The notes: generated from the sequence alone by a model not told the origin. A stretch of DNA of 64,000 nucleotides from Volvox africanus (GCA_030268105.1 BSDZ01000016.1:1619501-1683500); one strand, 5' to 3'. Positions 8,636-17,827 are shown, counted from the first letter of the stretch. Translations and numbers: made by a program.

Positions 8636-9467
8636 TGTTGTGCTACGGTTCGTTTCCCGCCGATGCATAGGTCGATGCGACGCTACAAGGCAGTGTGCTA
8701 TTGATGAATGCATGACGCATATGAATGAACTCGCATGAATATAAATGTATTCCCATACATTTATATCTCCTTTGGCATGTTACCATTATGCATCGTGACA
8801 TATCTTCGCATCATGACTGATCCGCCTAACATGCATGAATTCCCGAATAATTGAGGTGCGCATTATGCTCGTGCTACGGAACGATAAGTAATATTATTTG
8901 ATATAATATTACTTCATTACAGCACACGTTGAGAATGCCGCACTCGTCGCGATACATGCCTTGCAACCGAATATCGTTATTTCGACCCTTGCATCATGCG
9001 AATGCCGGAAAGGCTTATCAGTTGTTATACGTGAACATCGCCTATACGCAGTAGGGTTGTCACACTTAGGATCGGCCTCCTAGTGTGAGTTGTACGGCGT
9101 TGCCATGCTGCGAGTATAACAGATGCGAGGACGGCTAAGTAAGAGAAGACATTTTGATACCGGAGAACACTCGTGTGTTCAACATTATTATTGCTAATCG
9201 CTCTTATATTTAGCCTGAGCTAAGCCTGAACTTTGCTTGTCACCGCCGCGTGATGATTGCTTGCTTACGGCGCTGATGGCGATCACGTCCATTGCATCAC
9301 TTCGGTCTGTAAGATTGTAAGTTATATCTCTCTCTTTGCCTTGAAGTCTTCCACTGTCTTTGTTTGCTCTCGATCGCCTTGCTGTACTTGCAAGTGCTCG
9401 CGCATGGGTATCGAAAGTCTCCAGACGCGCAGATACTTATGAGCAAGCTTGAAGGAGAGGTACAACA
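8636..9467 (+). repeat. GYP-4 5' LTR (832 bp)
   Basis: Begins TGTTGTGCTACGG and ends GAGGTACAACA. Carries a row of hairpins: 8739-8766 (ATATAAATGTAT/ATACATTTATAT), 8886-8914 (AAGTAATATTAT, 5-base loop, ATAATATTACTT) and 9059-9088 (TCACACTTAGGA/TCCTAGTGTGA). A primer site follows at 9471. Bases 8705-9467 match 18605-17843 in inverted orientation. Confidence 0.9.
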
Positions 9468-9470
9468 AAT

Positions 9471-9482
9471 TGGTATCGAGAC
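9471..9482 (+). other. GYP-4 primer binding site
   Basis: TGGTATCGAGAC starts three bases after the LTR. TGG is the complement of the CCA end of a tRNA, so minus-strand DNA synthesis would start from a tRNA ending GTCTCGATACCA. The same 12 bases follow the 5' LTRs of GYP-5, -6, -8 and -9. Confidence 0.85.
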
Positions 9483-9713
9483 AGGTTCGTTGCCTAACTG
9501 TCTCTTTGTGTCAAATCGGAAGTAGGTTCTTTACATCGCGAGTACCAGCAATGAACGACGTGGACCGCTAGATACTTTTGCCGAAGACCTGGGCCGCTCC
9601 GTGTTGGACGCCGCCGCATCCGATTTGTAATCGTTTGATTGCTCTTATCTAAATTGCTGCACCTGTTGTGTAAGTGTACGCTCTGAGTCGCAGGTAATCT
9701 CAGTCCTCCGGCA

Positions 9714-9968
9714 TTGCTTGCCGCAATGACTGAGACTGGCTTGCGCCCGGACCAGTTGGCGATTCTTATCGCACAAACTACGGAGATTAGGACTCAGCTG
9801 GGCAAGTACTTGCTGAATCTACTTAATCTTCTCAAGAGTACTGTCGGTAGGCTCACCGAATCGTTTGTACTCTTGCATTGTCCTTGCGGTAGAAGTCGTC
9901 TTCTATTACGCAAGCTTAGGGTATTGCTTCGTGTCTCATGTCTGCGGGACACGACGATACACCGCTGA
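9714..9968 (+). CDS. Small leucine-rich ORF ahead of gag (GYP-4)
   Basis: 84 codons in a different frame from gag, overlapping the gag start by 31 bases. The N-terminal 50 residues (LRPDQLAILIAQTTEIRTQL, LLNLLKSTVGRLTES) form a likely amphipathic helix. The same peptide is conserved in GYP-5 (17596-17342), GYP-6 (24815-24561) and the more diverged GYP-8 (35338-35102), where similarity ends near LTES. It may be a short separate protein, a regulatory upstream ORF, or the first exon or frameshifted N-terminus of Gag. No family is recognised. Confidence 0.45.
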   Translation: MLAAMTETGLRPDQLAILIAQTTEIRTQLGKYLLNLLNLLKSTVGRLTESFVLLHCPCGRSRLLLRKLRVLLRVSCLRDTTIHR

Positions 9969-11179
9969 CTAGCTTAGCAAGCCAACCCGATTTTATTGTG
10001 GCTGCTAGAGCTACGGATAGAGGTCTTGAGACTGCTGGCACGCAAGCTGCTCTAGAACCTCTTGTCCTTCAGACCCCTGCCCACTTAATTGTGCCGCGTT
10101 CAGCAGTCAATACAAATATGGACAACGTTGCTGATCCACGGGGTCTTCCTCTACCTCAGACGCAAGGGCATGCTGCCATTCCTGAGGTGATGAGACTGAG
10201 GTTTCCTGTACCTAGGCTCAAAATCTCGCTGAATGAAAACCCTAAGACACCAGGCCCGACCATAGCCGATTCAACTCGTACGTACGTGCGCGATGCTAAG
10301 AAATATCTCCAGGCTGTGCATGGTGGTGATAATGATGGTATCAGGTGTCTCTTCGTTGGCAACACCCTCGAGGGTGCGGTGAAGGACTGGTACGACGAAT
10401 GGACCAACGCCCGGATTGACTACACGTTTGACGAGTTGATTTCCGCTCTGCTCGCACAGTTTGCTACTGAGGTGCACGCACGTGATGTTGAGGCTCACAA
10501 GGTTTTGGCGGCCGGTACATATCACATGCGTCGGGGCGAAAATGTACCTGCGTACCAGTCACGCTTCGAAGCACTAGTGACCCCCATTGCTGACCTCACC
10601 GAGAATTACCGTGTCTTTTGGTTTCAGCAAGGCCTAACGAAACTTTTGGCTAAATGGTGCGCTACGGACTTGTCTGGGGTGCCGTTCAAGTCGTATGATG
10701 CCTTGGTAACATTTGCTAGGGGTACAGAGGTACGACTCCTTACCGGTGAGGAAGAAGTCAAGTCTACCCCTCGTGCAAATGCTGTGCAAGCGCAGGATCC
10801 GCTTGGGGAAGCTGTGGCTCTGGACCAGGAACTTGGAGCTACTCGCCCCGCATCTGTTGTCAAGGCACGACGCAGCAACAGACAGCGCAAGGCGCACGGG
10901 GGTGCTAGCTCAGGTGTCCACAGGTCAGAAAGAGCAGGTCCGAGCTCGGACCCAGCTAAGAGCAGGAAGTGTGGGGGCGCGCCGTCGTCCGCAGCCGTGC
11001 AGCGCTCTGACCCCGATGCAAAGCGGACTCGCACAGATGACCCATTGATGCCAAAATGGAATTGCAATCGATCCGAGTTCGAACGTCAGAAAGCGGCCAA
11101 TGTTTGCCTATGGTGCGCGGAGAGCCATCCTACCAAGGATTGCCCGTTGCTGCCGCCGTTGGTCCCTAAGCCCGGCTAG
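9938..11179 (+). CDS. gag: GYP-4 Gag (413 aa)
   Basis: Structural protein of a Ty3/gypsy element, which forms the virus-like particle and packages RNA. The N-terminal third is low complexity; the retrotransposon-gag fold spans about residues 100-260 (AVKDWYDEW, FDELISALLAQFATEV, YQSRFEALVTPIADL, WFQQGL). A basic Ser/Arg-rich linker follows, and near residue 393 a zinc knuckle CLWCAESHPTKDC with spacing CX2CX3HX4C, one residue shorter than the usual CX2CX4HX4C. It ends in TAG, and the protease frame continues in phase behind it. The ATG at 9938 is the first in this frame after the 5' leader. Eight or so residues differ from the GYP-5 Gag. Confidence 0.92.
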   Translation: MSAGHDDTPLTSLASQPDFIVAARATDRGLETAGTQAALEPLVLQTPAHLIVPRSAVNTNMDNVADPRGLPLPQTQGHAAIPEVMRLRFPVPRLKISLNENPKTPGPTIADSTRTYVRDAKKYLQAVHGGDNDGIRCLFVGNTLEGAVKDWYDEWTNARIDYTFDELISALLAQFATEVHARDVEAHKVLAAGTYHMRRGENVPAYQSRFEALVTPIADLTENYRVFWFQQGLTKLLAKWCATDLSGVPFKSYDALVTFARGTEVRLLTGEEEVKSTPRANAVQAQDPLGEAVALDQELGATRPASVVKARRSNRQRKAHGGASSGVHRSERAGPSSDPAKSRKCGGAPSSAAVQRSDPDAKRTRTDDPLMPKWNCNRSEFERQKAANVCLWCAESHPTKDCPLLPPLVPKPG

Positions 11180-11690
11180 GGTTTATAGGGGCTTGCCCGG
11201 GTTCCTGCGGAGGGGGCACCACCCGGGATTGCTGAACTAACACGTGGTCGGTGGTCATCCTTACGGCAAGCCATGAAGGCATTGTTGCCTTGCGTACTTG
11301 GACACATCGAGCGAGTCATTGTGCGACGCATCACACTTGACGGACGCACGGGACTTCTCTGCTTCGATCCGCTGTGTAATCTGTTTACACCACGCCATCC
11401 CCTGTCGTCTATTGATCTGTCAAACCACGTGGTTTTGTTCATCCCCTCGTCTCTGCGTGAGATGTCGGAACAGTTGGCCGTATACAGGAGATGTAGGCGT
11501 CAATTTCCTGGCACCGCCGCATGTGTATTACTCCCTGCTTTCTGTCGGCGCAAGGCAGAGGCATCGTTAAGGGGTATGCGGTGTGTCCACCGGTTCAAGC
11601 CGGGCACCGTTTTGTTTAACAGTGTAGATCGGGAGGGTATGCTGGCTCCGTGGCCAGGGACATCCTACTCGGTTGACGTTTGGTATGAAG
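11180..11690 (+). pseudogene. GYP-4 pre-protease region, truncated
   Basis: Same frame as gag, starting after its TAG (a second TAG follows three codons later in this copy). It reads EGAPPGIAELTRGRW, then KALLPCVLGHIERVIVRRITLDGRTGLLCF and VLFIPSSLREMSEQL. Homology to GYP-5 ends at about 11690 inside VWYEAP, before the protease active site, and the rest of pol is missing. GYP-4 is therefore a 5' half element. Confidence 0.88.
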
Positions 11691-11888
11691 CCCATGCAAT
11701 CAATGAGTGGGTCCCAGGGTGGCGCACGGGGGAGTGCTAATGGGGGGAGGCCCAGCAGCAGGGCAGGCACATGTCGGCTGTTTAGATGAGCCCTTTGGAG
11801 CCCACCTGATCTGTCTACTGTCTACTGTCTACTGGCTGATGAAGTGACATGATAGGTGCGAGGACGGCCGCCTAGAGACCGAAGTCAT
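11691..11888. other. Composite filler between GYP-4 and GYP-5
   Basis: About 120 GC-rich bases of unknown origin, then a threefold TGTCTAC repeat (11811-11835), then GATAGGTGCGAGGACGGCCGCC (11852 on) continuing to AGAGACC, which matches in reverse the GYP-10 LTR at about 61290-61320. It looks like patchwork repair DNA at the junction of two element fragments. Confidence 0.6.
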
Positions 11889-12088
11889 AAGTATCTGCGC
11901 GTCTGGAGACTTTCGATACCGATGCGCGAGCACTTGCAAGTACAGCAAGGCGATTGAGAGCAAACAAAGACAGCGGAAGACTTCAAGGCAAAGAGAGAGA
12001 TATATGCGTCATGCATTCATCAATAGCACACCGCCTTGTAGCGTCGCATCGACCTACGCATCGGCGGGAAACGAACTGTAGCACAACA
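11889..12088 (-). repeat. GYP-5 3' LTR, internally deleted (200 bp)
   Basis: Starts TCATAAGTATCTGCGCG (the first 23 or so LTR bases are missing), runs to GAGAGATATA, jumps to TGCGTCATGCATTCAT and ends GTAGCACAACA. Compared with the GYP-4 LTR about 600 internal bases are missing. A polypyrimidine stretch (CTCCCTCCC, 12094-12102), the reverse of a polypurine tract, lies next to it. Confidence 0.8.
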
Positions 12089-12147
12089 ATAATTCTCCCT
12101 CCCGAATGCAGCGTCCTCGCTGCCTCATACAGCATCGACTGCAGGGG

Positions 12148-13538
12148 TTATTGGGTTTGCGTGGCACGCTTACAGGCTTCTTCGAGCAGAGGCTTCATGT
12201 CTTGCGAGAAGTTGCGTGCCGGTTCCCACGGGTTGTGCTCGCTGGTATACCCTGTCCACTTGACTAAGTACTCGTGTACTATCCGCTTACACCGGTGTCG
12301 GCCCACACGACGCGCGCAATAATCTAACACCCGCTCCACATCGTAAAACTTCTGTTTACCAGCGATCCAGGTCTCGGGAACTGGTTCGATCGCTGCGGGG
12401 GCGTTAGCAGGCTCAGGGACGGGTTCCATACTATGATAAGGATGGACAAGCGATACGTGAAACGTGGGGTGAATGGTCATATCAGCGGGCAATGCGAGTT
12501 CAACAGCCACATTCCCGACCATGTGCACGACAGGATACGGACCAATCCAGCGGGGTAAACGTTTTCGGGATCCATCGGCCAAGGTGCGCAAATTCTTGGT
12601 GCTCAGCAACACAAGTTGCCCTTCCGAAAACGTCACATCCTGCTTGGATTTGTTGTAGTACTCCGTCGTTCGTTGCTGCGCCGCGTCCAAACACGCCTTC
12701 GCGTCTGTGATACGGGACATAAAAGACTTGGCAAAGATCTTAGCAGCAGGCACGTTCACTTCCAACTCATGCCACACAGGTAGCGCGGGATGAAACCCAT
12801 AGTTGAGGAAGAACGGACTTTTGCCTGTAGAGCGGTTAACAGCATTGTTAAGCGCGAATTCTGCCGCAGTCAAAAACGTATCCCAAACGAGTGGTGTGCG
12901 ACCAGCATAATTGCACAACATATCACCCAACGTGCGGTTTGTGCGTTCGGTTTGCCCATCAGTTTGCAGGTGGTATGCTGTGCTCAGGTTGACTCGCATG
13001 CCAACTAGCTTGCAGTGTAACTGAACCACATTGTTGAAAAACAAGCGTGCGGTTTGTTCAGCCGTGCAGGACAATATACATGGTGCTAGGTGGACCATCT
13101 TAGTCAGACGATCGACCATCACAAACACCACATCATATCCCCCCTCAGTTTTGGGCAGTGCGACTACAAAGTCCATGGAAACACTTTCCCAAGGCATATC
13201 CAGGACAGGTAACGGTTGCAACAACCCATGACCCTTACCGGACAAAGCCTTATTGCGCTGGCACAGACTGCATGTCTGTACGAAGTTCGCCGCATCTTTA
13301 GTCAAACGAGGCCACCAGAAGGAATACTGCACCAATTCGACCAACCGCTTCCTACCAGGGTGTCCTGCGAACGGGTCCTCGTGGAACTGTGCAAGGATAT
13401 CCTAGCGTAGCGCGTCATCGTTCGGAACGACGATTTGCGCAACTGCACCCTCCGTCCGTAGCCAAAGGCCATTCTGCTTGCGAAGATTTTCTACATTAGC
13501 TGGCTCCGAGAACCAGGCATCTGCGTTGTAGGCAGCCT
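12148..13538 (-). pseudogene. GYP-5 integrase-chromodomain, defective
   Basis: Frame 13344-12148 (398 aa) contains part of the HHCC zinc domain (CSLCQRNKAL), the first core Asp (MDFVVALPKTEGGYD), the catalytic Glu (TDGQTERTNRTLGDML) and a chromodomain (FYDVERVLDYCARRVG...LVKWTGYTSEHNPWEPARNF). Compared with GYP-7, 22 residues are deleted in frame between LFFNNVVQLH and CKLVG. That removes the NVISDRGGQF segment with the second catalytic Asp, so this integrase cannot be active. A TAG interrupts the frame upstream (DDALR-stop-DIL, near 13404), and the joint to RNase H is frameshifted. Confidence 0.92.
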
Positions 13539-15056
13539 TCAACCACTCCGCGAGGTCCGTCGCGATCGGCACCTCCGCACGACGGGCGCTGCTAAAATTG
13601 CAGCGTGTAGCGATGGATGTCGACTGAGAGCATCGGCAATATTCAGTTTACCAGAAATGTACTCCCAGGTGCAGTCGAACCTAGCTAGGTATTCCATCCA
13701 CCTAGCCTGCCTGCGGTTCAACATCGGAATGCTTTGCAAAACCGTTAGGGGCTTATGGTCAGTCTTTAAAGTAAATGGGCGTCCCTCGAGGTAACAGCGC
13801 CATTCCTTTAAAGCATGCAGCACTGCCAGAAGCTCCTGTTCCCCGGTGGTGTAGCGAATCTCCGCACCAGAGAACGTCTTACTCGTGAAGGCAATCGGTC
13901 GACCTTCCTGTAACAATACAGTGCCGCTTCCATACACTGAGGCATCAGAAACAGCCTCCACACGAAACGGCAACGAGTAGTCAGGGAACGCGAGGGTGAC
14001 ATCCTCCGCAATGGTTCGCTTGAGCTCTTCGAATGCCCGCTGGTATTGCGACGTCCACGACTCGAGCGAAACGAAAACGCCTTTGTGAGTTAAGTTAGTA
14101 AGCGGGGCCGCAATGATGGAGTAGTTTTCAATGAACTTATGGAAATAATTGGTCAAGCCAAGGAACTTACGCAGCTCCGTGAGGTTCTGAGGTGCAGGCC
14201 AATCACGAACCACGGCGACCTTCCGCGGGTCCATCTTCACACCGGTGGCCGACACAATGTGGCCCAAATATTCCACCTGAGGCTGCGCCCAAAAGCATTT
14301 AGCGCGTTTAGCAAACAATTGCTCCCGCCTCATCACATCGAGCACAAGCTGAAGATGCTCCAAGTGCTCCTCGTGCGTCTTAGAATACACCAAGATGTCA
14401 TCCAGGTAGCAAACAACAAACCTGTCGATAAACGGCCTAAACATGCGGTCCATAACCGCCTGAAACGTCGCAGGGGCATTGGTCAACCCAAACGATAGGA
14501 CCGTATACTCGAAGTGACCGAATGGCGTCTGAAAAGTGGTTTTCGGAATATCAGAGGCAGCGATGTGGATCTGATTATAACCCTGTTGCAAGTCAATCGA
14601 GGAAAAATAAGCCGAGCCCTTCAGCTTATCCAACAGGTCGTCAACGCGTGGCAAAGGGTAGTGATTCTTCACCGTGCTTGCATTCAACCCCCGATAATCG
14701 ATGCACATGCGCAAGGTCCCATCCTTCTTACCGACAAACAAAATCGGCGCAGAATACGGGGATGTGCTGGGGCGTATCATACCCTTTGCAAGCAAATCCG
14801 TCACCTGGCGCTTCACCTCATCCAGCTCCAATGGACTCAACCTGTACATTGGCCGGGCCACAGGCTGCGCTCCAGGCATGAGAGGGATTGTGTGATCAAC
14901 AGGACGCATTGGTGGTAGGCCAGGGATATCTTTAAAGACGTCCTCATACTGCGACAGTAGGGCCTCAACCTCAGGATCCACAGAAGTCTGCGCGGTGGTG
15001 GCACTGCAGCCCACCCGTGGCCTCAAAAGCAGTCCATGGGCACCCGTCCGTAACAA
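13539..15056 (-). CDS. pol: GYP-5 reverse transcriptase-RNase H (505-aa open frame)
   Basis: Long open part of pol. RT motifs: [35 protein letters not shown], the catalytic Asp in [10 protein letters not shown] (residue 155), [18 protein letters not shown], and YLDD at 217-220. The thumb and connection run from 230 to 350. RNase H has candidate catalytic residues D371 (SDAS), E408 (GEQELL), D433 (TDHKPL) and D475 (NIADALS). The last 12 residues are out of frame, so the link to integrase is broken, and a TGA separates it from protease upstream in the same frame. The enzyme core looks intact. An identical frame lies at 20758-22275. Confidence 0.93.
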   Translation of the reverse strand: MLRTGAHGLLLRPRVGCSATTAQTSVDPEVEALLSQYEDVFKDIPGLPPMRPVDHTIPLMPGAQPVARPMYRLSPLELDEVKRQVTDLLAKGMIRPSTSPYSAPILFVGKKDGTLRMCIDYRGLNASTVKNHYPLPRVDDLLDKLKGSAYFSSIDLQQGYNQIHIAASDIPKTTFQTPFGHFEYTVLSFGLTNAPATFQAVMDRMFRPFIDRFVVCYLDDILVYSKTHEEHLEHLQLVLDVMRREQLFAKRAKCFWAQPQVEYLGHIVSATGVKMDPRKVAVVRDWPAPQNLTELRKFLGLTNYFHKFIENYSIIAAPLTNLTHKGVFVSLESWTSQYQRAFEELKRTIAEDVTLAFPDYSLPFRVEAVSDASVYGSGTVLLQEGRPIAFTSKTFSGAEIRYTTGEQELLAVLHALKEWRCYLEGRPFTLKTDHKPLTVLQSIPMLNRRQARWMEYLARFDCTWEYISGKLNIADALSRHPSLHAAILAAPVVRRCRSRRTSRSG

Positions 15057-15095
15057 ATGGACAGCTTCCTTACGCCTGACTAGCTCCGGTTCTGC

Positions 15096-16130
15096 TCACG
15101 CTGCCATTGCGGTCACGGCGAAATTAACCATAGGCACCGCCTCAGCTTTGCCCCCCTCTGGTGTGACATTTTCAGACGACAGGAAAGGTACCTTAATCGA
15201 CAGAGTACCCTTGCACAGATGCAGGGTTGCGGCCTCCATGTCGATGAGCGCGCTGTACTGTCGTAATGTCGCAGACATCATTATGTACGGTGGAGTCTCT
15301 GCCAAGCCCTGCAGCACGTACGGCCGGGTCACAACACCCAAAGGGCCTAACGATAGGCTAAGGGTGATCCTGCCCACGATGGGATGCTTACCCCCGTCAG
15401 CAAGGGTAACCTGTGGACAATCAGACGACTCTGGGGTCAACCCCAGCGCACTCACCTCTGCGGCAGAGATGAAGTCGTCGCTGGCACCGGTGTCAACGAG
15501 TGCCTTCAGAGTACGGCCAGTTAGACCGATCTGAGTCACCGGGACACGGTTATCTACGAGCGACTGCCCAGCAGATAACGTCAGTGCACTTAGGGCGGGT
15601 TCGGAACTTACAGAACCCTCATCAGGAGCTTCATACCAAACGTCAACCGAGTAGGATGTCCCTGGCCACGGAGCCAGCATACCCTCCCGATCTACACTGT
15701 TAAACAAAACGGTGCCCGGCTTGAACCGGTGGACACACCGCATACCCCTTAACGATGCCTCTGCCTTGCGCCGACAGAAAGCAGGGAGTAATACACATGC
15801 GGCGGTGCCAGGATATTGACGCCTACATCTCCTGTACACGGTCAACTGTTCCGACATCTCACGCAGAGACGAGGGGATGAACAAAACCACGTGGTTTGAC
15901 AGATCAATAGACGACAGGGGATGGCGTGGTGTAAACAGATTACACAGCGGATCGAAGCAGAGAAGTCCCGTGCGTCCGTCAAGTGTGATGCGTCGCACAA
16001 TGACTCGCTCAATGTGTCCAAGTACGCAAGGCAACAATGCCTTCATGGCTGGCCGTAAGGATGACCACCGACCACGTGTTAGTTCAGCAATCCCGGGTGG
16101 TGCCCCCTCCGCAGGAACCCGGGCAAACCC
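15096..16130 (-). pseudogene. GYP-5 protease region (pro)
   Basis: Same frame as gag, entered through the gag TAG at 16133-16131. It reads ARVPAEGAPPGIAELTRG, a conserved pre-protease domain (KALLPCVLGHIERVI, VLFIPSSLREMSEQL, CRRQYPGTAACVLLP), then the aspartic protease with active site VDTGASDDFISAAEV and a downstream VGRITLSLSLGPL flap-like segment. A TGA at the end replaces the CGA seen in GYP-8 (AMAAR-I-EPELV), cutting protease from RT. The change is C-to-T at a CpG. The family normally makes Gag-Pol as one polyprotein that this protease processes. Confidence 0.88.
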
Positions 16131-17372
16131 CTATTTTGGCTTAGGGACCAACGGCGGCAGCAACGGGCAATCCTTGGTAGGATGGCTCTCCGCGCACCAT
16201 AGGCAAACATTGGCCGCTTTCTGACGTTCGAACTCGGATCGATTGCAATTCCATTTTGGCATCAATGGGTCATCTGTGCGAGTCCGCTTTGCATCGGGGT
16301 CAGAGTGCTGCACGGCTGCCGACGACGGCGCGCCCCCACACTTCCTGCTCTTAGCTGGGTCCGAGCTCGGACCTGCTCTTTCTGACCTGTGGACACCTGA
16401 GCTAGCACCCCCGTGCGCCTTGCGCTGTCTGTTGCTGCGTCGTGCCTTGACAACAGATGCGGGGCGAGTAGCTCCAAGTTCCTGGTCCAGAGCCACAGCT
16501 TCCCCAAGCGGATCCTGCGCTTGCACAGCATTTGCACGAGGGGTAGACTTGACTTCTTCCTCACCGGCAAGGAGTCGTACCTCTGTACCCCTAGCAAATG
16601 TTACCAAGGCATCATACGACTTGAACGGCACCCCAGACAAGTCCGTAGCGCACCATTTAGCCAAAAGTTTCGTTAGGCCTTGCTGAAACCAAAAGACACG
16701 CTCACTCTCGGTGAGGTCAGCAATAGGGGTCACTAGAGCTTCGAAGCGTGACTGGTACGCAGGTACATTTTCGCCCCGACGCATGTGATATGTACCGGCC
16801 GCCAAAACCTTGTGAGCCTCAACATCACGTGCGTGCACCTCAGTAGCAAACCGTGCGAGCAGAGTGGAAATCAACTCGTCAAACGTGTAGTCAATCCGGG
16901 CGTTGGTCCATTCGTCGTACCAGTCCTTCACCACACCCTCGAGGGTGTTGCCAACGAAGAGACACCTGATACCATCATTATCACCACCATGCACAGCCTG
17001 GAGATATCTCTTAGCATCGCGCACGTACGTACGAGTTGAATCGGCTATGGTCGGGCCTGGTGTCTTAGGGTTTTCATTCAGCGAGATTTTGAGCCTAGGT
17101 ACAGGAAACCTCAGTCTCATCACCTCAGGAATGGCAGCATGCCCTTGCGTCTGAGGTAGAGGAAGACCCCGTGGATCAGCAACGTTGTCCATATTCGTAT
17201 TGACTGCTGAACGCGGCACAATTAAGTGGGCAGGGGTCTGAAGGACAAGAGGTTCTAGAGCAGCTTGCGTGCCAGCAGTCTCAAGACCTCTATCCGTAGC
17301 TCTAGCAGCCACAATAAAATCGGGTTGGCTTGCTAAGCTAGTCAGCGGTGTATCGTCGTGTCCCGCAGACAT
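16131..17372 (-). CDS. gag: GYP-5 Gag (413 aa)
   Basis: Intact frame, about 98 percent identical by eye to the GYP-4 Gag, with the same gag fold and the CX2CX3HX4C zinc knuckle (CLWCAESHPTKDC) near residue 393. It ends KPK followed by TAG GGG TTT; the protease frame continues in phase immediately after. Identical in protein sequence to the GYP-6 Gag at 23350-24591, which is expected from the tandem duplication. Confidence 0.93.
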   Translation of the reverse strand: MSAGHDDTPLTSLASQPDFIVAARATDRGLETAGTQAALEPLVLQTPAHLIVPRSAVNTNMDNVADPRGLPLPQTQGHAAIPEVMRLRFPVPRLKISLNENPKTPGPTIADSTRTYVRDAKRYLQAVHGGDNDGIRCLFVGNTLEGVVKDWYDEWTNARIDYTFDELISTLLARFATEVHARDVEAHKVLAAGTYHMRRGENVPAYQSRFEALVTPIADLTESERVFWFQQGLTKLLAKWCATDLSGVPFKSYDALVTFARGTEVRLLAGEEEVKSTPRANAVQAQDPLGEAVALDQELGATRPASVVKARRSNRQRKAHGGASSGVHRSERAGPSSDPAKSRKCGGAPSSAAVQHSDPDAKRTRTDDPLMPKWNCNRSEFERQKAANVCLWCAESHPTKDCPLLPPLVPKPK

Positions 17373-17596
17373 GAGACACGAAGCAATACCCTAAGCTTGC
17401 GTAATAGAAGACGACTTCTACCGCAAGGACAATGCAAGAGTACAAACGATTCGGTGAGCCTACCGACAGTACTCTTGAGAAGATTAAGTAGATTCAGCAA
17501 GTACTTGCCCAGCTGAGTCCTAATCTCCGTAGTTTGTGCGATAAGAATCGCCAACTGGTCCGGGCGCAAGCTGGTCTCAGTCGTTGCGGCAAGCAA
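17342..17596 (-). CDS. Small leucine-rich ORF ahead of gag (GYP-5)
   Basis: 84 codons overlapping the gag start by 31 bases in another frame. Only a few residues differ from the GYP-4 copy (ATTETS for AMTETG). Confidence 0.45.
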   Translation of the reverse strand: MLAATTETSLRPDQLAILIAQTTEIRTQLGKYLLNLLNLLKSTVGRLTESFVLLHCPCGRSRLLLRKLRVLLRVSCLRDTTIHR

Positions 17597-17827
17597 TGCC
17601 AGAGCACTGAGATTACCTGCGACTCAGAGCGTACACTTACACAACAGGTGCAGCAATTTAGATAAGAGTAATCAAACGATTACAAATCGGATGCGGCGGC
17701 GTCCAACACGGAGCGGCCCAGGTCTTCGGCAAAAGTATCTAGCGGTCCACGTCGTTCATTGCTGGTACTCGCGATGTAAAGAACCTACTTCCGATTTGAC
17801 ACAAAGAGACAGTTAGGCAACGAACCT

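Noticed and set aside
14139..15534. Several plus-strand frames over 100 codons opposite GYP-5 pol (and copies opposite GYP-6)
   Set aside because: Antisense shadows of RT and protease coding sequence, with no independent motif.
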